DNA of 55,862 bases from Zygnema cylindricum (GCA_037447655.1 JBBHKE010001746.1:64001-119862); one strand, 5' to 3'; positions 1 to 10,704 are shown, counted from the first letter of the stretch. Numbers and translations are program-made. The notes: generated from the letters alone by a model not told the origin.

Positions 1-1651
1 AGCAACCGTCTCGAAGCAAGCTCTCACTATGTTTTTCAAGCAAGCTTTTACTATGTTTTTTCTGCAGCTTTAGAAGAGCCTCTAACGATACAGGAGGCCT
101 TCTCATCACCTGAGAGAAATCAGTAGATCGAGGCGACAAACGATGAAATAAAGTCCATTATAGAGGCATGGACATGGGAGCTTGTGGATCTTCCTACAGG
201 CAGGAAAGCCATCGGCAGCAAATGGGTATTTAAGGTGAAGCTGAACCCGGACAACACCATCAAAAGGTATAAGGCCAGACTAGTGGCCAAGGTATATAAT
301 CAAAAAGAAGGTATTGACTTTGAGGAAACCTTCTCCCAAGTTGTTAGATTTCCCACTGTCGGAATTTTGCTAAGTCTAGCGGCTATAGAGAATATGGAAA
401 TACATCAGATGGATGTTAAAACTGCTTTCTTGCATGGAGAGTTAGAAAAAACAATTTAAATGCAACAACTTGAAATTTATGTTGAAAAGGGAAAGGAAGA
501 ATTAGTGTGTAAATTGATGAAATCTTTGTTTTGGCTAAAACAAGCCCGGCGTCAATGGAATCTGAAGTTAGATGAGTTTTTGACTGGGCTAGGTTTTAAG
601 AGAATTAGCTCAGATCATTCTGTATATGTTCTACAAGGAGAGGATGGGGTAATATACATTGCTGTATATGTGGATGATCTATTATTAATAAGTAAGTCAA
701 TGGATGAAATAAACCGCATTAAAGCGGCTTTAAGGTCTAGGTTCGAGATGAAGGACCTCGGTGAGGCCAAATACATCTTAGGAATACAAGTAGAAAGAGA
801 CAGAAACAAGAGGCTGATTATGTTGACTTAGAAAGAACAAATACGTAACATGCTGGAAAAAATTGAAATGAGAGATGTAAAGGATGCGTGACTCCTATGG
901 AATTCAGGCAGAAATTAGAAAGAAATGATACAGATTCAGGTATAATGGTTGGTGGGAGTCTAAAGACAGGGGAGGAAGAGTTTATGGCTTTAAAGCTATA
1001 TAAACAAGTAGTCAGAGTCTTATATATTTTATGAATTGTACGTGACCCGACATTGCAGCAGCTGTGGGAGTCTTGAGTAGAAGTCTGCAGAATCCTAAAA
1101 GGGCAGATTGGGAAGCAGCGAAAAGGGTGTTGAGATATCTTGAAGGAACTCGAAATCTCAAGTTTGTACTCGGAGTAGGAGAGGTGAAAATACAGACGTG
1201 GAGCGACGCCAGCTATAGGGACATGCCAAACCGGAAATCTACAACTTGTTTTGTACTTAAGATTGGAGATGGAACTTGCTGCTGGAGTAGCAAATTACCA
1301 AAGGTTACAGCTCCATCCACAATGGAGTTTGAATATATGGCTGCAGCTTTGGCCCTCAAGGAGCTCCTATGGGTCAAGACTATTCTACAAGAACTTGGGT
1401 ACATGCAAACAGGTCCTCAGTCTATTTGGTGTGACAACCAAGCAGCCATTGCCATTGCTTCTAACCCCAACCATCATTTTAAAAGTAAACACATGGATGT
1501 TAGACTTCACTTTGTCAGGCAAAAAATACTTGCAAAAGTCATTAAGTTGTGTTATTTACCGGATGAGAAGATGGTGGCTGATATGTTAACAAAAGCCCTT
1601 GCTGCTCCTCAGTTGCAGTTTTGTAGAGAAGCTGTTGGACTAAGTGAATAA
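1..1651 (+). pseudogene. Copia retrotransposon pol remnant (reverse transcriptase + RNase H), broken
   Basis: Degenerate 3' part of a Ty1/Copia polyprotein. The frame opens at the window edge. From about position 64 it encodes the segment that precedes the reverse transcriptase, then WVFK, the RARLVAK-like block, the DVKTAFLHG block and the catalytic YVDDLLL motif (about 667-687). RNase H follows at 1064-1651, with the WSDASY, WCDNQAA and KHMDVR blocks and a normal C-terminal ADMLTKAL stretch. In-frame stops lie near 121 (tag), 457 (taa) and 829 (tag), and the frame shifts between about 885 and 1064, so it cannot make an intact polyprotein. Gag, protease and integrase would lie left of the window. 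The block order and motifs are those of Copia, not Gypsy, elements. Confidence in family is high; the exact break positions are by eye. Confidence 0.93.
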
Positions 1652-1667
1652 CTGAGTCTGAAGATTT

Positions 1668-1800
1668 AGGGGAGTGTTGAGATTTGAAATCTTTATATAT
1701 TAAATAGAGTAGATTTAAAATAGTTTCCAAAAAAAAAAGTGACAGTAGGCAAAGTACAATAGAGTGTATTGTACCTCTGCAGGTTTTACGGAGTGACGTC
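1668..1800 (+). mobile_element. Polypurine tract and start of the Copia 3' LTR
   Basis: Seventeen bases after the RNase H stop there is an AGGGGAG purine tract (1668-1674), followed at 1675 by TGTTGAGATT. This is the usual TG-starting Copia LTR head at the plus-strand priming site. A TATATATTAAATA stretch follows at about 1695. I could not place the CA end of the LTR because the 5' copy is outside the window, so the end given here is nominal. Confidence 0.6.
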
Positions 1801-2013
1801 GACACGCGTCACGCAACAGACAATTGGAATCGCCAGATCAGACGGACGGAATCTGATCCGGATATCTCGGAAAATATATGGTACGGCTATTTTTGGAGTC
1901 ATACAGATATTTTGGAATTATATGGTACGGAATATTTTTATGATCATTAAATAGAAACGTCCGGATATTTCAGAAGTGAATTATGATCATTGATTTTGAG
2001 AGACGTCGACGGA

Positions 2014-2120
2014 CGCGATTCACGTGGGACCGCAAGTGACGAGGCGTGATTTACGTGGGACCACAAAGTGACGAGGCATGATGCACGTGGGACCACAAGT
2101 GACGAAACACTCACGTGGTT
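2014..2120. repeat. Tandem ~31-bp repeat carrying ACGTGG cores, about 3.5 units
   Basis: The unit core CACGTGGGACC recurs at 2021, 2052 (tACGTGG) and 2084, and a shortened form (CACGTGGTTCG) at 2113. Spacings are 31, 32 and 29 bases, and units are joined by CAAGTGACGAGGC-like spacers. Each unit holds an ACGTG G-box/ABRE-like core. No gene is evident next to it. Confidence 0.75.
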
Positions 2121-2139
2121 CGTACTACACGACCACATT

Positions 2140-3040
2140 CGGTTGGACTTTAGCGGCTACCGCTGACTAAGCATTTGGAACGTTTTGTGTACGGTTATAA
2201 CGTTTTGTGTACGGTTCAATGTCTGTAAATTTTTGAATAACATTAGTTTGTAGTTTAGCGTGATAAAAAATAGTGTTCCATTAATCAGGATTTTAGAAAA
2301 TAATAATTAGGGTTTTGAGGTACAGTGACGTACTAGTAGGATGCTTTGTTGTTAGTCAGGATAATAACCGCAGTAACGGTTACCCAAATTAGTGAAGATC
2401 AGTAGATAGACATTGTGAGTATATAACTTAGGACTTAGCCAATTTTGTAGCATCCAGTTTTGGGAATATGATTTCTAAGGCCAATTTTTGGGAAACTTCC
2501 AGACATCATATCTTATGGTTTACTAGGTCAAGTTGGTTGCAATTTTGGGAATTGTCATTTTACTGTATTTTGTATAACTGTGGCGAATTTGAAGCATATT
2601 GGCTTTCTAAGTCATATTTTGTGTTAGTTCTAAGTTGGCTGTTGAGTATGTACTTTGATAGTTTTTGCTGTTTTTCATGTCTACTTCCACTACTATTGCT
2701 GGTTCTCCACCTGCAACGGTGGTTGTAGAATAACAGTTAACGTTTTTGTACGAATATTGTTGGCGCCTGGTGAAGAAGCGGCCTTAGGATCAAGTTCCAT
2801 CAGTCGTTTTTGTAATCGTACGGCCAACTCCACGGGTAGGGTTGATTGAGGAAGAACTTCCATTAGGCGTTTAAGTTATTGTATGGATATGTTTACTGAA
2901 AGGCGTGCCTTCCACTACGTCGCGCGCTTTCCAATACGTCGCTTCAGTAACCACTTTCTATCTGTGTGGCTCATTCTGGTTGGTAACACGTTGGTTATTA
3001 TTCAATGCTAAAAATCTTGAAATAAATCTTTGAATGCAAA
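2140..3040. other. Intergenic stretch, nothing recognised
   Basis: AT-rich sequence with a small direct repeat of CGTTTTGTGTACGGTT at about 2180 and 2200. Short open frames (for example 2468-2728) have no recognisable domain and look like chance. Confidence 0.5.
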
Positions 3041-3047
3041 GTAACGC

Positions 3048-3131
3048 AATATCTGTACCAGCGGAGGTAATATCTACACCATCGGAGGTCATATCTATAC
3101 CATTGAAGGTAATATCTGTACTACCGCAAGC
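3048..3131. repeat. 21-bp tandem repeat, four units
   Basis: Units begin at 3048, 3069, 3090 and 3111 with the pattern AATATCTGTACCAGCGGAGGT and variants. Because 21 is a multiple of three, the plus frame reads as a degenerate heptapeptide repeat (IS-x-P-x-EV). The surrounding frame is only 67 codons and shows no family, so I annotate only the repeat. Confidence 0.7.
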
Positions 3132-3587
3132 CATTAATGACTCGTACGGAGGACATAATAATGTATTATCCAACAATTTAAGACGCAATGAGAAAAAGGT
3201 GGCGGCAAACTTTGATGGTGGGAGCGTGATGGGATAATTTCGCCAGATTCGCATCCACCCTGGCGGAAGGCACATGGCCCATACGACGTGTAGGCACATA
3301 AGCGCGCACTCATCGAAGGTTTTTTTTCCTTTTCCACGCGGCTCTATTTTACACGTTCAGTCTGTGCAAAGTGTACTCCTTGTGCACGGCCACATACTAC
3401 AGGGTTGGTGATATGGCGTCTCGGATAAAAGTATAATGGCATCCTACGATCAGATTTTACGCCTACAACCTTGGAGATTTTTTTGTAAAGATGTTTTCTT
3501 TGAAAAAACAAATGGTACGGAATTGTACGAAACGGTACGGCCCTCAATAAACAACCTCACTTTTTCGCTAATGGAAGGCCACCTTGA

Positions 3588-4331
3588 GGGTAACATTCCA
3601 TTAGACGAAAACTGGGGTTCGTTATTGGACGCCGTACGTTTTTGTACAACGCCGTACAAAGCCGTACCATAATTTTTTTTTTGTCAGACGAAACATCGTT
3701 ACTGGAAAGTTGTCGGGAGGCCCCAATGATGTAGGCGTACTTCTTGACCGTTGGATGTTTCACTTTTTGAGATCCGCGAAGACACCGGGCACATCATCCA
3801 GTGGGCCCCAACTCTCCTCGCGAGGAGAGTTGGGGCCCACATGATGATTACAATTCATTACCATTGGTACACGTTAAAAAGAAAAAAAAATACTTTGAAC
3901 AAGCGATCACAACTATGCACGTCGCACATTCCCATGTGCCTCCTGCCACGTTGGATGCAGGTCAGCCGAAAATATCGTCACACCCTCCGTCTGACATCCA
4001 CCGACATTATAAGTTTGTCGCGACCGTCAAATTTTGCCGCTTCTTTTTGCCATTCTTTTTCGAAATTTTGATTTCCATTTTCAAAATCAAAATCTGGCCG
4101 GAAACTTGACGTACGAATCATTAACTACCTCCGGTCGTACAGATATTTCGTTTTGACTTTCCGTTAATAGATTTTTTCAGGATTTTCATAATATGGACTC
4201 TAGCGTATGTGGCGCCAATTATAATTGAGGAAGGTTCGTTACTGGCCCGACAAAGTGGAGCGGACTTTCAGTAAACGCTGTTAGTAGACTTGTCCGTACA
4301 TTTATTGGGACCGCCTAATGGAATGTTACCC
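3588..4331. repeat. Widely spaced inverted repeat (17-bp arms) around a palindrome
   Basis: GGGTAACATTCCATTAG at 3588-3604 is repeated in perfect reverse complement at 4315-4331. The enclosed 0.7 kb has no open frame of interest but contains the 40-bp palindrome at 3801-3840. It may be a small inverted-repeat element. I saw no convincing target-site duplication. Confidence 0.4.
3801..3840. repeat. Perfect 40-bp palindrome
   Basis: The half-site GTGGGCCCCAACTCTCCTCG (3801-3820) is followed without spacer by its exact reverse complement (3821-3840). Both arms carry TGGGCC, the core of plant site II/TCP-type elements. Forty bases of perfect, spacerless symmetry are far beyond chance and could extrude as a cruciform. 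Confidence 0.95.
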
Positions 4332-4689
4332 TGAGTCGATGTTCCATCACAAAGAATCTGTAAACCACGTGTTATATATTGAGTGGCACAACGTAAGCTA
4401 CGATCCGATATTGAATACCCTTCAAATTTTTCACACCGATAAATAAATAAATTTCACTTCAAATTTGCACTTTCGTACTATGTAACTGCGTATCAAATCA
4501 TAATACGACAAAACGTTTATACTTTTTGCAAACGCCACTCTTCTACGCCAACTCATTTTTTAGAGTTCATGTTTTCGAACATGACGAAAATCATTTGCCG
4601 GAAATAGGATGACGAAAGAGCGTTGCCAAAAATAGCGCGACGAAAGACCGTTTGGAGATTACTTTTTTTATTATTTTTAGTTACATTTT

Positions 4690-4938
4690 GATGTTGATAT
4701 TTGTGTATTTTCTAGGTCTTCTATAAGGATAGCAAAAGGCAGAGGCAGTCTGCCTCTGACTCCCCTCTCCATGCCCCCACACTTGTTGTAGTGACTGAAG
4801 GCTAGATAGGGAGTTAGAAATATGGCTGCCTATGCCTTCTAGAGAGACAGGAGTAGAAATTTGTAGACTTACCAAAATGGTATGTAACAGATCTAGGATT
4901 CAATCTTGGTACATACTGTATGCCAATTTTCCGGTAAT
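4690..4938 (-). mobile_element. SINE-like element, copy 1
   Basis: Read on the minus strand, this segment has a B-box-like AGATTGAATCC near its 5' end (about 4890-4900), a body with GGCAGCCAT...CTTCAGTCACTACAACAAGTGTGGGG, and a 3' part ending CCTAGAAAATACACAAATATC. The same order of blocks is found at 9470-9770 in the opposite orientation, which shows it is a dispersed unit. The A box is degenerate. tRNA-derived SINE is the best explanation, but no poly(A)/poly(T) tail or target duplication was confirmed. Confidence 0.5.
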
Positions 4939-5157
4939 TGTTCGTACAATGTAACTGCGTATCAAATCATAATACGACAGAACGTTTGTACTTTTTGCAA
5001 ACGCCACTCTTCTACGCCAACTCATTTTTAAGAGTTCATGTTTTTGAACATGACGAAAATCATTTGCCGGAAATAGGATGACGAAAGAGCGTTGCCAAAA
5101 ATAGGGCGACGAATGACCGTTTGGAGATTACTTTTTTTTTTTAATTTTTAGTTGCAT

Positions 5158-5408
5158 TTTGATGTTGATATTTGTATATTTTCTAGGTCTTTTATAAGGA
5201 TAGCAAAAGGTAGATGCAGTCTGCCCCTAACTCCCCTCTCCCATGCTCCCACACTTGTTGTAGTTAGTGAAGGCTAGATAGGGAGTCAAAACTATGGATG
5301 CTTATGCCTTCTAGAGAGACAGGAGTAGAAATTGGTAGAATTACCAAAATGGTATGTAACATATCTAGGATTCAATCTTGGTACCTAATGTTTGCCACTT
5401 TTCCGGTA
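5158..5408 (-). mobile_element. SINE-like element, copy 2 (in the tandem duplicate)
   Basis: Same block order as the copy at 4690-4938, carried along in the ~470-bp tandem duplication. Its similarity to copy 1 reflects the duplication, not a separate insertion. Confidence 0.5.
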
Positions 5409-5426
5409 ATTGTTAGTTTTATCCTA

Positions 5427-6126
5427 TATTCTAGGACTAGTAATGGATTATTTAGGGTTCGATAAATAAATAAACATAACCAAGTAGTATGTTTCATTTA
5501 ACAAAATACGGAACGGAATATACATGGAAAGAATTAGACCGCACGAAATTCGGACCGCACGGAATTAACAAAATGGCATTTCATTTTTGACGGTCCGGAT
5601 GGAATATTTGATCTGAATCAACGGCCGTGGTGCGAGCCGAGATTCCGGAGTGGGCGACGTGGCGTTTTCGGGCACCGGTACCTCGGATGACACATGGCAG
5701 GTTCCTGAAGGATTGCGGGATATCCGGAACGCGAGATGACAAATCCGGATGTGATAAATGTCACAGTATGACGATGTCGTACATGGACCGTACAGAAGGT
5801 ACTCCGACACCTGTACTTTCTATACGGTACAGTCATGCGATTGGTCCGTAACACAACTGGTTCCATGTTGACGGGAATTTCAACGGTCAACACGGAATGA
5901 CGACCGTTGAAATTTAACGGTCAACAAAGATCCATTCGGCAAATCAAACTGACACGTGACATCATCATATTGGATTCCGGAAAAGAAAAGGACAGAACGA
6001 CGACGACTTTTTCGCCACTTGGCATGCCTAGAGTGATGCCGAATATTTTCGTACATAAAGTACGGCGGCTACCGTACATTTAAAGTACATTATGTAGTCT
6101 GCTGCAATTTGATTGGTCTAGAGGGG
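5427..6126. other. Intergenic stretch with a TTGAC-bearing inverted repeat
   Basis: No gene is seen. AATTTCAACGGTC (5876-5888) and GACCGTTGAAATT (5902-5914) form a perfect 13-bp inverted repeat with a 13-bp loop. Several TTGAC/GTCAA cores (W-box-like) flank it. GTACGG-type words are frequent. Confidence 0.5.
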
Positions 6127-6710
6127 TTGTGAGAAGGTTTTAGGACTTATAATATTTTTGGTAGGTAGTCGCCTCTCCAACAGAGCATCTTGTATAAAAG
6201 GTTCAATTTGAGCAGCAAAAACTATCAATTTACTTGACCATTTTCAGTGATTCTTTTTGCTGAGGACTCAGGGGAGTCTATGCTACACAAGGGTGTAGTC
6301 GGTTAGAGGTTTTTCTTGCCAGGGTGGCTGCATTTCTAACGGAAAGTCAAAGTGGGTGAATGTGTCCAAATCTCATATTCTAACTTTGCATTCTGTGGTG
6401 GAATTGAACACACAGAAAGTTTTATTTCACAGGGGTGAAGCTGTAATTGGGTTCTGATTGTCAAGGGGTCAATCATTTGGGTTTATATAAACTTGGAGTC
6501 GGCACTATCTAGATTAGCTTCTTTTGATCTGCGAATTCTATGTGGCGATGGAGCCCATATAATTTCATATTATAGGTAACATACCATGTGCAAATCTTGT
6601 GATTTTTTGTTGGTTGTCCATAGTGACACGTGGATTAATCGTCCAGCGTGTCGCTATTTTTTTTTATGTAGCTGTCAACCACCTCTTACAGCAACGTTGT
6701 CACCTACAGA

Positions 6711-6827
6711 AAAAAATGAATCGAACGCCTCGCGAATGAATATCCGACGAAAAAATGAAGCGAACGCCTCGCGAATGAATATCAGGCGAAAAAATGAAGC
6801 GAACGCCTCGCGAATGAATATCCGACG
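6711..6827. repeat. 39-bp tandem repeat, three units
   Basis: Units begin at 6711, 6750 and 6789, and 39 bases is 13 codons. The plus frame reads as a repeated 13-residue block (KNEANASRMNIRR). Identity is very high, with one two-base change in unit 2. The array lies inside the interior of the long inverted repeat. The short frame has no domain, so the coding look may only reflect the period being a multiple of three. Confidence 0.85.
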
Positions 6828-6861
6828 ATTAGTGTTACCTCCCATACCTTCGGAGAGTATT

Positions 6862-7641
6862 AGGGTATGTCCCCATGTACTTGTAACTTAGCGAACTTAC
6901 TTTGTATTTTAGCGCGGATCCGTCGGACCTGGTTTTCAAGTGTCCCTGTGTTTGTAAGGACGAAATCGTAACTTACGCTTGTGACGATTGTATACGTTGA
7001 CAATACCTGTGACGAGTGTCAACGTCTACAATCTGTGGTCGCACGTTATTTTTTGGAACTGCTTGTGACGCCGCATGTCTTACCGTGACATTGTAGATGT
7101 ACCACCTTCCAGCCTATGCCGTTTCACGGTTGAAGACGAGGCGCTTTGCCTTTGCGTCTCCTATCCGGTCGACGTGAAATGGCATCAAAATTTGAAGACC
7201 CCTGCAAAAAAGAAATCCGTACTCGACGAAAACGGACAAATCCAAACAAATTGTGTACTTTTCTTCATCGTATTCAAACGCAAACGCACAAAACATAGCG
7301 AATTCTATACTTTTCTTTGTCTTTGGAAATCTTATGAAAATTTTCGAAAATTACTGCACGCGCGAATATATGTTCCTATCTGTTTATCGAAAATACATAG
7401 TTTTAAAACACATCGCGCATGTGTTTTAAACGTAAGGTTGAAGACGATATTTTTTGTCGTGGAAGTGGGTCGAAAAACACAAGACGACAATTTTTCATAC
7501 ATCTTAAATTCGAGGATGACGCAAATTGTACTCTACAAATTTGCGATTCCTTTGTACGGTTGCAACTTAGGCAGTACGGTGCTAAGTTTTACAAGAAAAC
7601 GACGGAAAAAAACCCTTACTTATGCACATGGGGACATACCT
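6862..7641. mobile_element. MITE-like element (family E, copy 1)
   Basis: The left end AGGGTATGTCCCCATGTAC (6862) is mirrored at the right end by CACATGGGGACATACCT (ending 7641). The interior carries GTGACG/GTCTACA-type words also seen in the copy at 25577-26533. A 200-codon open frame (7075-7677) crosses the right end and has no recognisable family, so I do not call it a gene. The element lies within the long inverted repeat, so it is probably a nested insertion. Confidence 0.5.
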
Positions 7642-9167
7642 TTAGCAAGATTCTCTGTAGTGTTATGTCGCGTATAAAAAAAAATAAGCGATACGGTTTG
7701 GTACAGATAGGCGTGCATTTCTATAAACTACCTCACTTTTTGACGATGGAACTTGACCCTTAAAAGCTATCGGTAACGCCGTTCATCGATAGGTTGACAT
7801 TATAGTTGTTCACGACGATCAGTGCGATCGTACCGTAGGCGACAAATTATACGTAACAAACGCATTGAACCTTTTGATCAAATCGCAAAAAATCGTTAAT
7901 GAATTTCCTTCCGTACTATTTCGTACATAAAAAAACAAAAAACTACTACATATAACGCAATTTGCAAGTTTTTCCCGTTAAATGAGCGGTAAAAACAATT
8001 AACTCTTTATATTTTTATCACACTCCTTGCTGGTATCGCAACTTCTTCACCAACTAGTAGTCTAGTCGTTCACCTTCGGGTACGCTACGCACTTGACGTA
8101 CCCATGTTCGAATGCCACGAAGGTAAAATTTTATGAAATTTCGTCTGTCTGAGCCTATATGATAGACAGACATGGACGCCTTCTGTTTGCCTTCTTTCTC
8201 TATCTCGCAGACAGCGCATTACTCCGACAAAAAAAATACAGACCAAGATCAAATGACAATTTTCACATTCAACAATTTGCACGACATAGAAAAATAAGAT
8301 ATTTAAAAAAAATCAATCACATTAATAAAAAAAAAATACATCTTTTTCTTCTATCTCTACTCAAAATCCTCTTCCACCCGTCTGACATGATCGTGGCACT
8401 GGTGAGAGAAATAGTTTCCTCGTAACTTGCTAAATCTTTATTCACCTTCGCCTTGGTCTATAACAGGAGATGATTTCTCATTGCACTACGGATTGGTAAC
8501 TTGTAAGATCTGAAACTCTGAGACCTCCATTGGCCCTCAGGGTAAGCAGATCCAAAAGAAGCTTATCTAGATAGTGCCGACTCCAAGTTGATATAAACCG
8601 AAACAACTGACCCCTTGACAATCAGAACCCAAATATAGATTCACCCCTGTGAAATAACACTTTCTGTGTGGTCAGTTCCACCACAGAATGCAAAGTTAGA
8701 ATATGAGATTTGGACACATTCACCCACTTTGACTTTCCCTTAGAAATACCGCCACCCTGGCAGACAAAAACTCTGACCGACTATACCCCTGTGTAGCCTA
8801 GACTCCCCTAAGTCCGCAACATAAAGAATCATTGAAAATGGTCAAGTAAATTGATAGTTATGGCTGGCCAAAGTTTGCCATTTATACAAGGTGCTCTCTG
8901 GGAGAGGCAGCTACTTACCCAAAATTTTCTAAGTCCTGTTCCCTCTCCAAAACTCTATTTACTGAAGTACGGCACCTATCAAATTAGTGTGTCGTACTGA
9001 AAAGTGTTGTTCTACAACCAACGGTGCAGGTGGAGGAGCAGCAGTAGTAGTAGAAGTAGACATGATACATTCTCAGAAGCTATCAAGAATCCTTCCAAAC
9101 AGCTGCTCTTAAGTGCTCACCAATTCTTATACAAGCATCCAAACCTCACAAAACTCTATCATTGTCG

Positions 9168-9191
9168 CGCCACGTGTCACATGACGTGGCG
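9168..9191. promoter_or_regulatory. G-box inverted repeat
   Basis: CGCCACGT (9168-9175) and ACGTGGCG (9184-9191) form an 8-bp inverted repeat around an 8-base spacer, giving two ACGTG cores. No nearby start codon makes use of it clear. Confidence 0.4.
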
Positions 9192-9469
9192 ATGACTGAA
9201 AAATGCAAAAAGTACATAATCCGTGATCGCGGTGCCTATCGTGGCTGTCCGATCAAACTGGATACAATTGTAGCCGTTGAAAATATACGTGCGATATTTG
9301 TTTCGCGTTCGAAACAAATGCGCGGTATCCATTTCATAAAATACATTAAATCGTACTCCGTACTATACAAAACTGTATCTATGCATTACGTATCTATTTC
9401 CGTTAGACGAACTAGACTACGTGTACAAATATAAATATCTGTCAAACCTATTGTACTTTAGCACTATAT

Positions 9470-9770
9470 TTAGACTTGTTGGTTAAAGCGAACGGCTAGT
9501 TTGACGGATGGCAGGTATCATGATCAAATCCTGGATCCGTCACTCCTTTTAGATAACTCTATTAAGAATTGCCTTCCTGTTCACTTTGGACAGCCTAGGC
9601 AGCCATTGATCTAACTCCTCTTCAAGTCTTCAGTGACTGCGACAAGTGTGGGGACTTGAGTGAAGGGTTAGAGGTAGGTTGTCAGTGTCCCCTTTTTGCC
9701 TTTTTATTTTACAATCTCTAGACCTCAAAAATACTTAAATTTCAACAAGATCCTCCTATAACACCGGTCT
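9470..9770 (+). mobile_element. SINE-like element with tRNA-like head, copy 3
   Basis: The segment begins with a partial A-box-like GTTGGTTAAAGCG (about 9479), followed by a B-box-like TGATCAAATCC (about 9520). The body holds GCCTAGGCAGCCAT and GACAAGTGTGGGG, matching the minus-strand copies at 4690-4938 and 5158-5408. It ends in a CTAGACCTCAAAAATAC block. Order and spacing fit a tRNA-derived SINE. The head is divergent and no terminal duplication was found. Confidence 0.5.
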
Positions 9771-9807
9771 TTTTCATCGTTGCCTTTAAATATGGATCCT
9801 CTAAAAG

Positions 9808-10220
9808 TCAGAATGGCAATCCATTGGTGAAGAAAGTTGTGGCCCATGCTAAATCGACCTCTTTCTTATTACACCTATTAAAAGCATTGTGTATTCTAGT
9901 CCGCACCGTTCTTACTATGGGACTAGGAATCAATGGAAAATTATTGGTGAGATCATCAAAGTCAGAAATTACACGTTTTTGAGAGGAAGTTGTAGATTTT
10001 TGGGTTTCCGATGCACTAAACTCCTCCTTCACCTCATCTGGGCACATTGTGCAGGCTCTAATCCCTGCATTTTTTACGTTTCCAAGGAGATGATTTCTGA
10101 TCCTCGTCGCTTGGGCGTTATATTCGAAGTTGCAATAAATACAGATGCATAATCGGTTGGCACAATCCCACTGTCTGCAGCCTTCACGTGCTCCCACTCC
10201 TCTCCTCGATTTTTGGGCAT
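9808..10220 (-). pseudogene. hAT-type transposase N-terminal relic (BED zinc finger), frameshifted
   Basis: Reading minus from the ATG at 10220, the protein starts MPKNRGEEWEHVK, the usual opening of a BED finger. The frame then shifts by about 10170 into a second frame that carries C-x-x-C (IYCNFEYN), ATRIRNHLLG and GIRACTMCP. The ending (AWATTFFTNGLPF) resembles the start of the DUF659 region of plant hAT transposases. The rest of the transposase (DUF659 core, hAT C-terminal dimerisation domain) is absent because of a stop near 9808. Motif order and the BED cysteine pattern support the call. The frameshift and truncation mean it is dead. Confidence 0.65.
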
Positions 10221-10395
10221 GATTGCTTTTGTCGAAGTTTGGAGGCGAGGATAGTAAAAAGCTTGGGAGGGAGGAGGGTAGGATATGGGGAAGCGGCTCT
10301 TCGCGGTTTTGTTTTCAATGTTCCATGGCGTCTTCTTTCAAATTAAATTGAAGAAGACGCCTTTACAAATTTCAAACTGAACGCGCGAAATTATT

Positions 10396-10694
10396 GTGAC
10401 GTTCAACGTCTCTTTTCGAAAATGTTCGTACATTTTCGATTATATAACGTACAACTTCCGTGGTATTCCTGTTCAGTTCACTGAACAGAAAGTACCAATA
10501 AGTACGACGCATATTTCCCGTTTTATTCCGTACATATCCGTAACAAAATGTACAGTTACAGTATTTTCTTTACAGGTTTCCGTAAATTTTCAGTTTCAGT
10601 TTACAGTTGACGTTTTTTTACGATTTTTTCAAAAGTCACGAATTATACGTTTCAATTGGAGAAAAGGAAAAAATCGCGCGATTTGAACAATTAG
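10396..10694. mobile_element. Partial MITE related to the 44571-45055 element
   Basis: In reverse complement, the last ~120 bases (10575-10694) match the left end of the element at 44571: TTGTTCAAATCG(C/T)GCGA, then the TTTTTTCC run, GATTGAAACGTATAATTCGTGAC and a long A-run. The remaining part shares TCCGTACA/TGTACGG words and a CTGTTCAGTT segment. The far end could not be placed. Confidence 0.5.
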
Positions 10695-10704
10695 GGTTGA
10701 CAGC

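Larger units (their letters stand above)
4473..5426. repeat. Tandem duplication of a ~470-bp unit
   Basis: Copy 1 (4473-4941) and copy 2 (4942-5426) are head-to-tail and clearly related along their length. Shared landmarks are TCGTAC-ATGTAACTGCG at the start (4473 and 4942), TTTGCCGGAAATAGGATGACG, and TTTTCCGGTAATTGT at the end (about 4927 and 5399). Differences are scattered substitutions and small indels. Each copy ends with a SINE-like segment on the minus strand. Confidence 0.9.
6127..8953. mobile_element. Long inverted repeat (~407-bp arms) enclosing ~2 kb
   Basis: The left arm (about 6127-6533) and the right arm (about 8546-8953) are reverse complements with moderate divergence along about 407 bases. 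Shared blocks include CTATCAATTTACTTGACCATTTTCA, a TATAAA-containing segment, GGGGAGTCTA and GAGTCGGCACTATCTAGAT. The interior has no recognisable transposase. Possible readings are a Mutator-like element with long terminal inverted repeats, a foldback element, or two independent insertions of one repeat in opposite orientation. The outer flanks do not show an obvious target duplication. Confidence 0.6.

Noticed and set aside
7075-7677. 200-codon open frame
   Set aside because: It crosses the right end of a MITE-like element, has no recognisable motif, and its composition is like that of the surrounding noncoding DNA.
6127-8953. LTR retrotransposon with the two arms as LTRs
   Set aside because: The arms are inverted, not direct, and no gag, reverse transcriptase or primer-binding site is visible between them.
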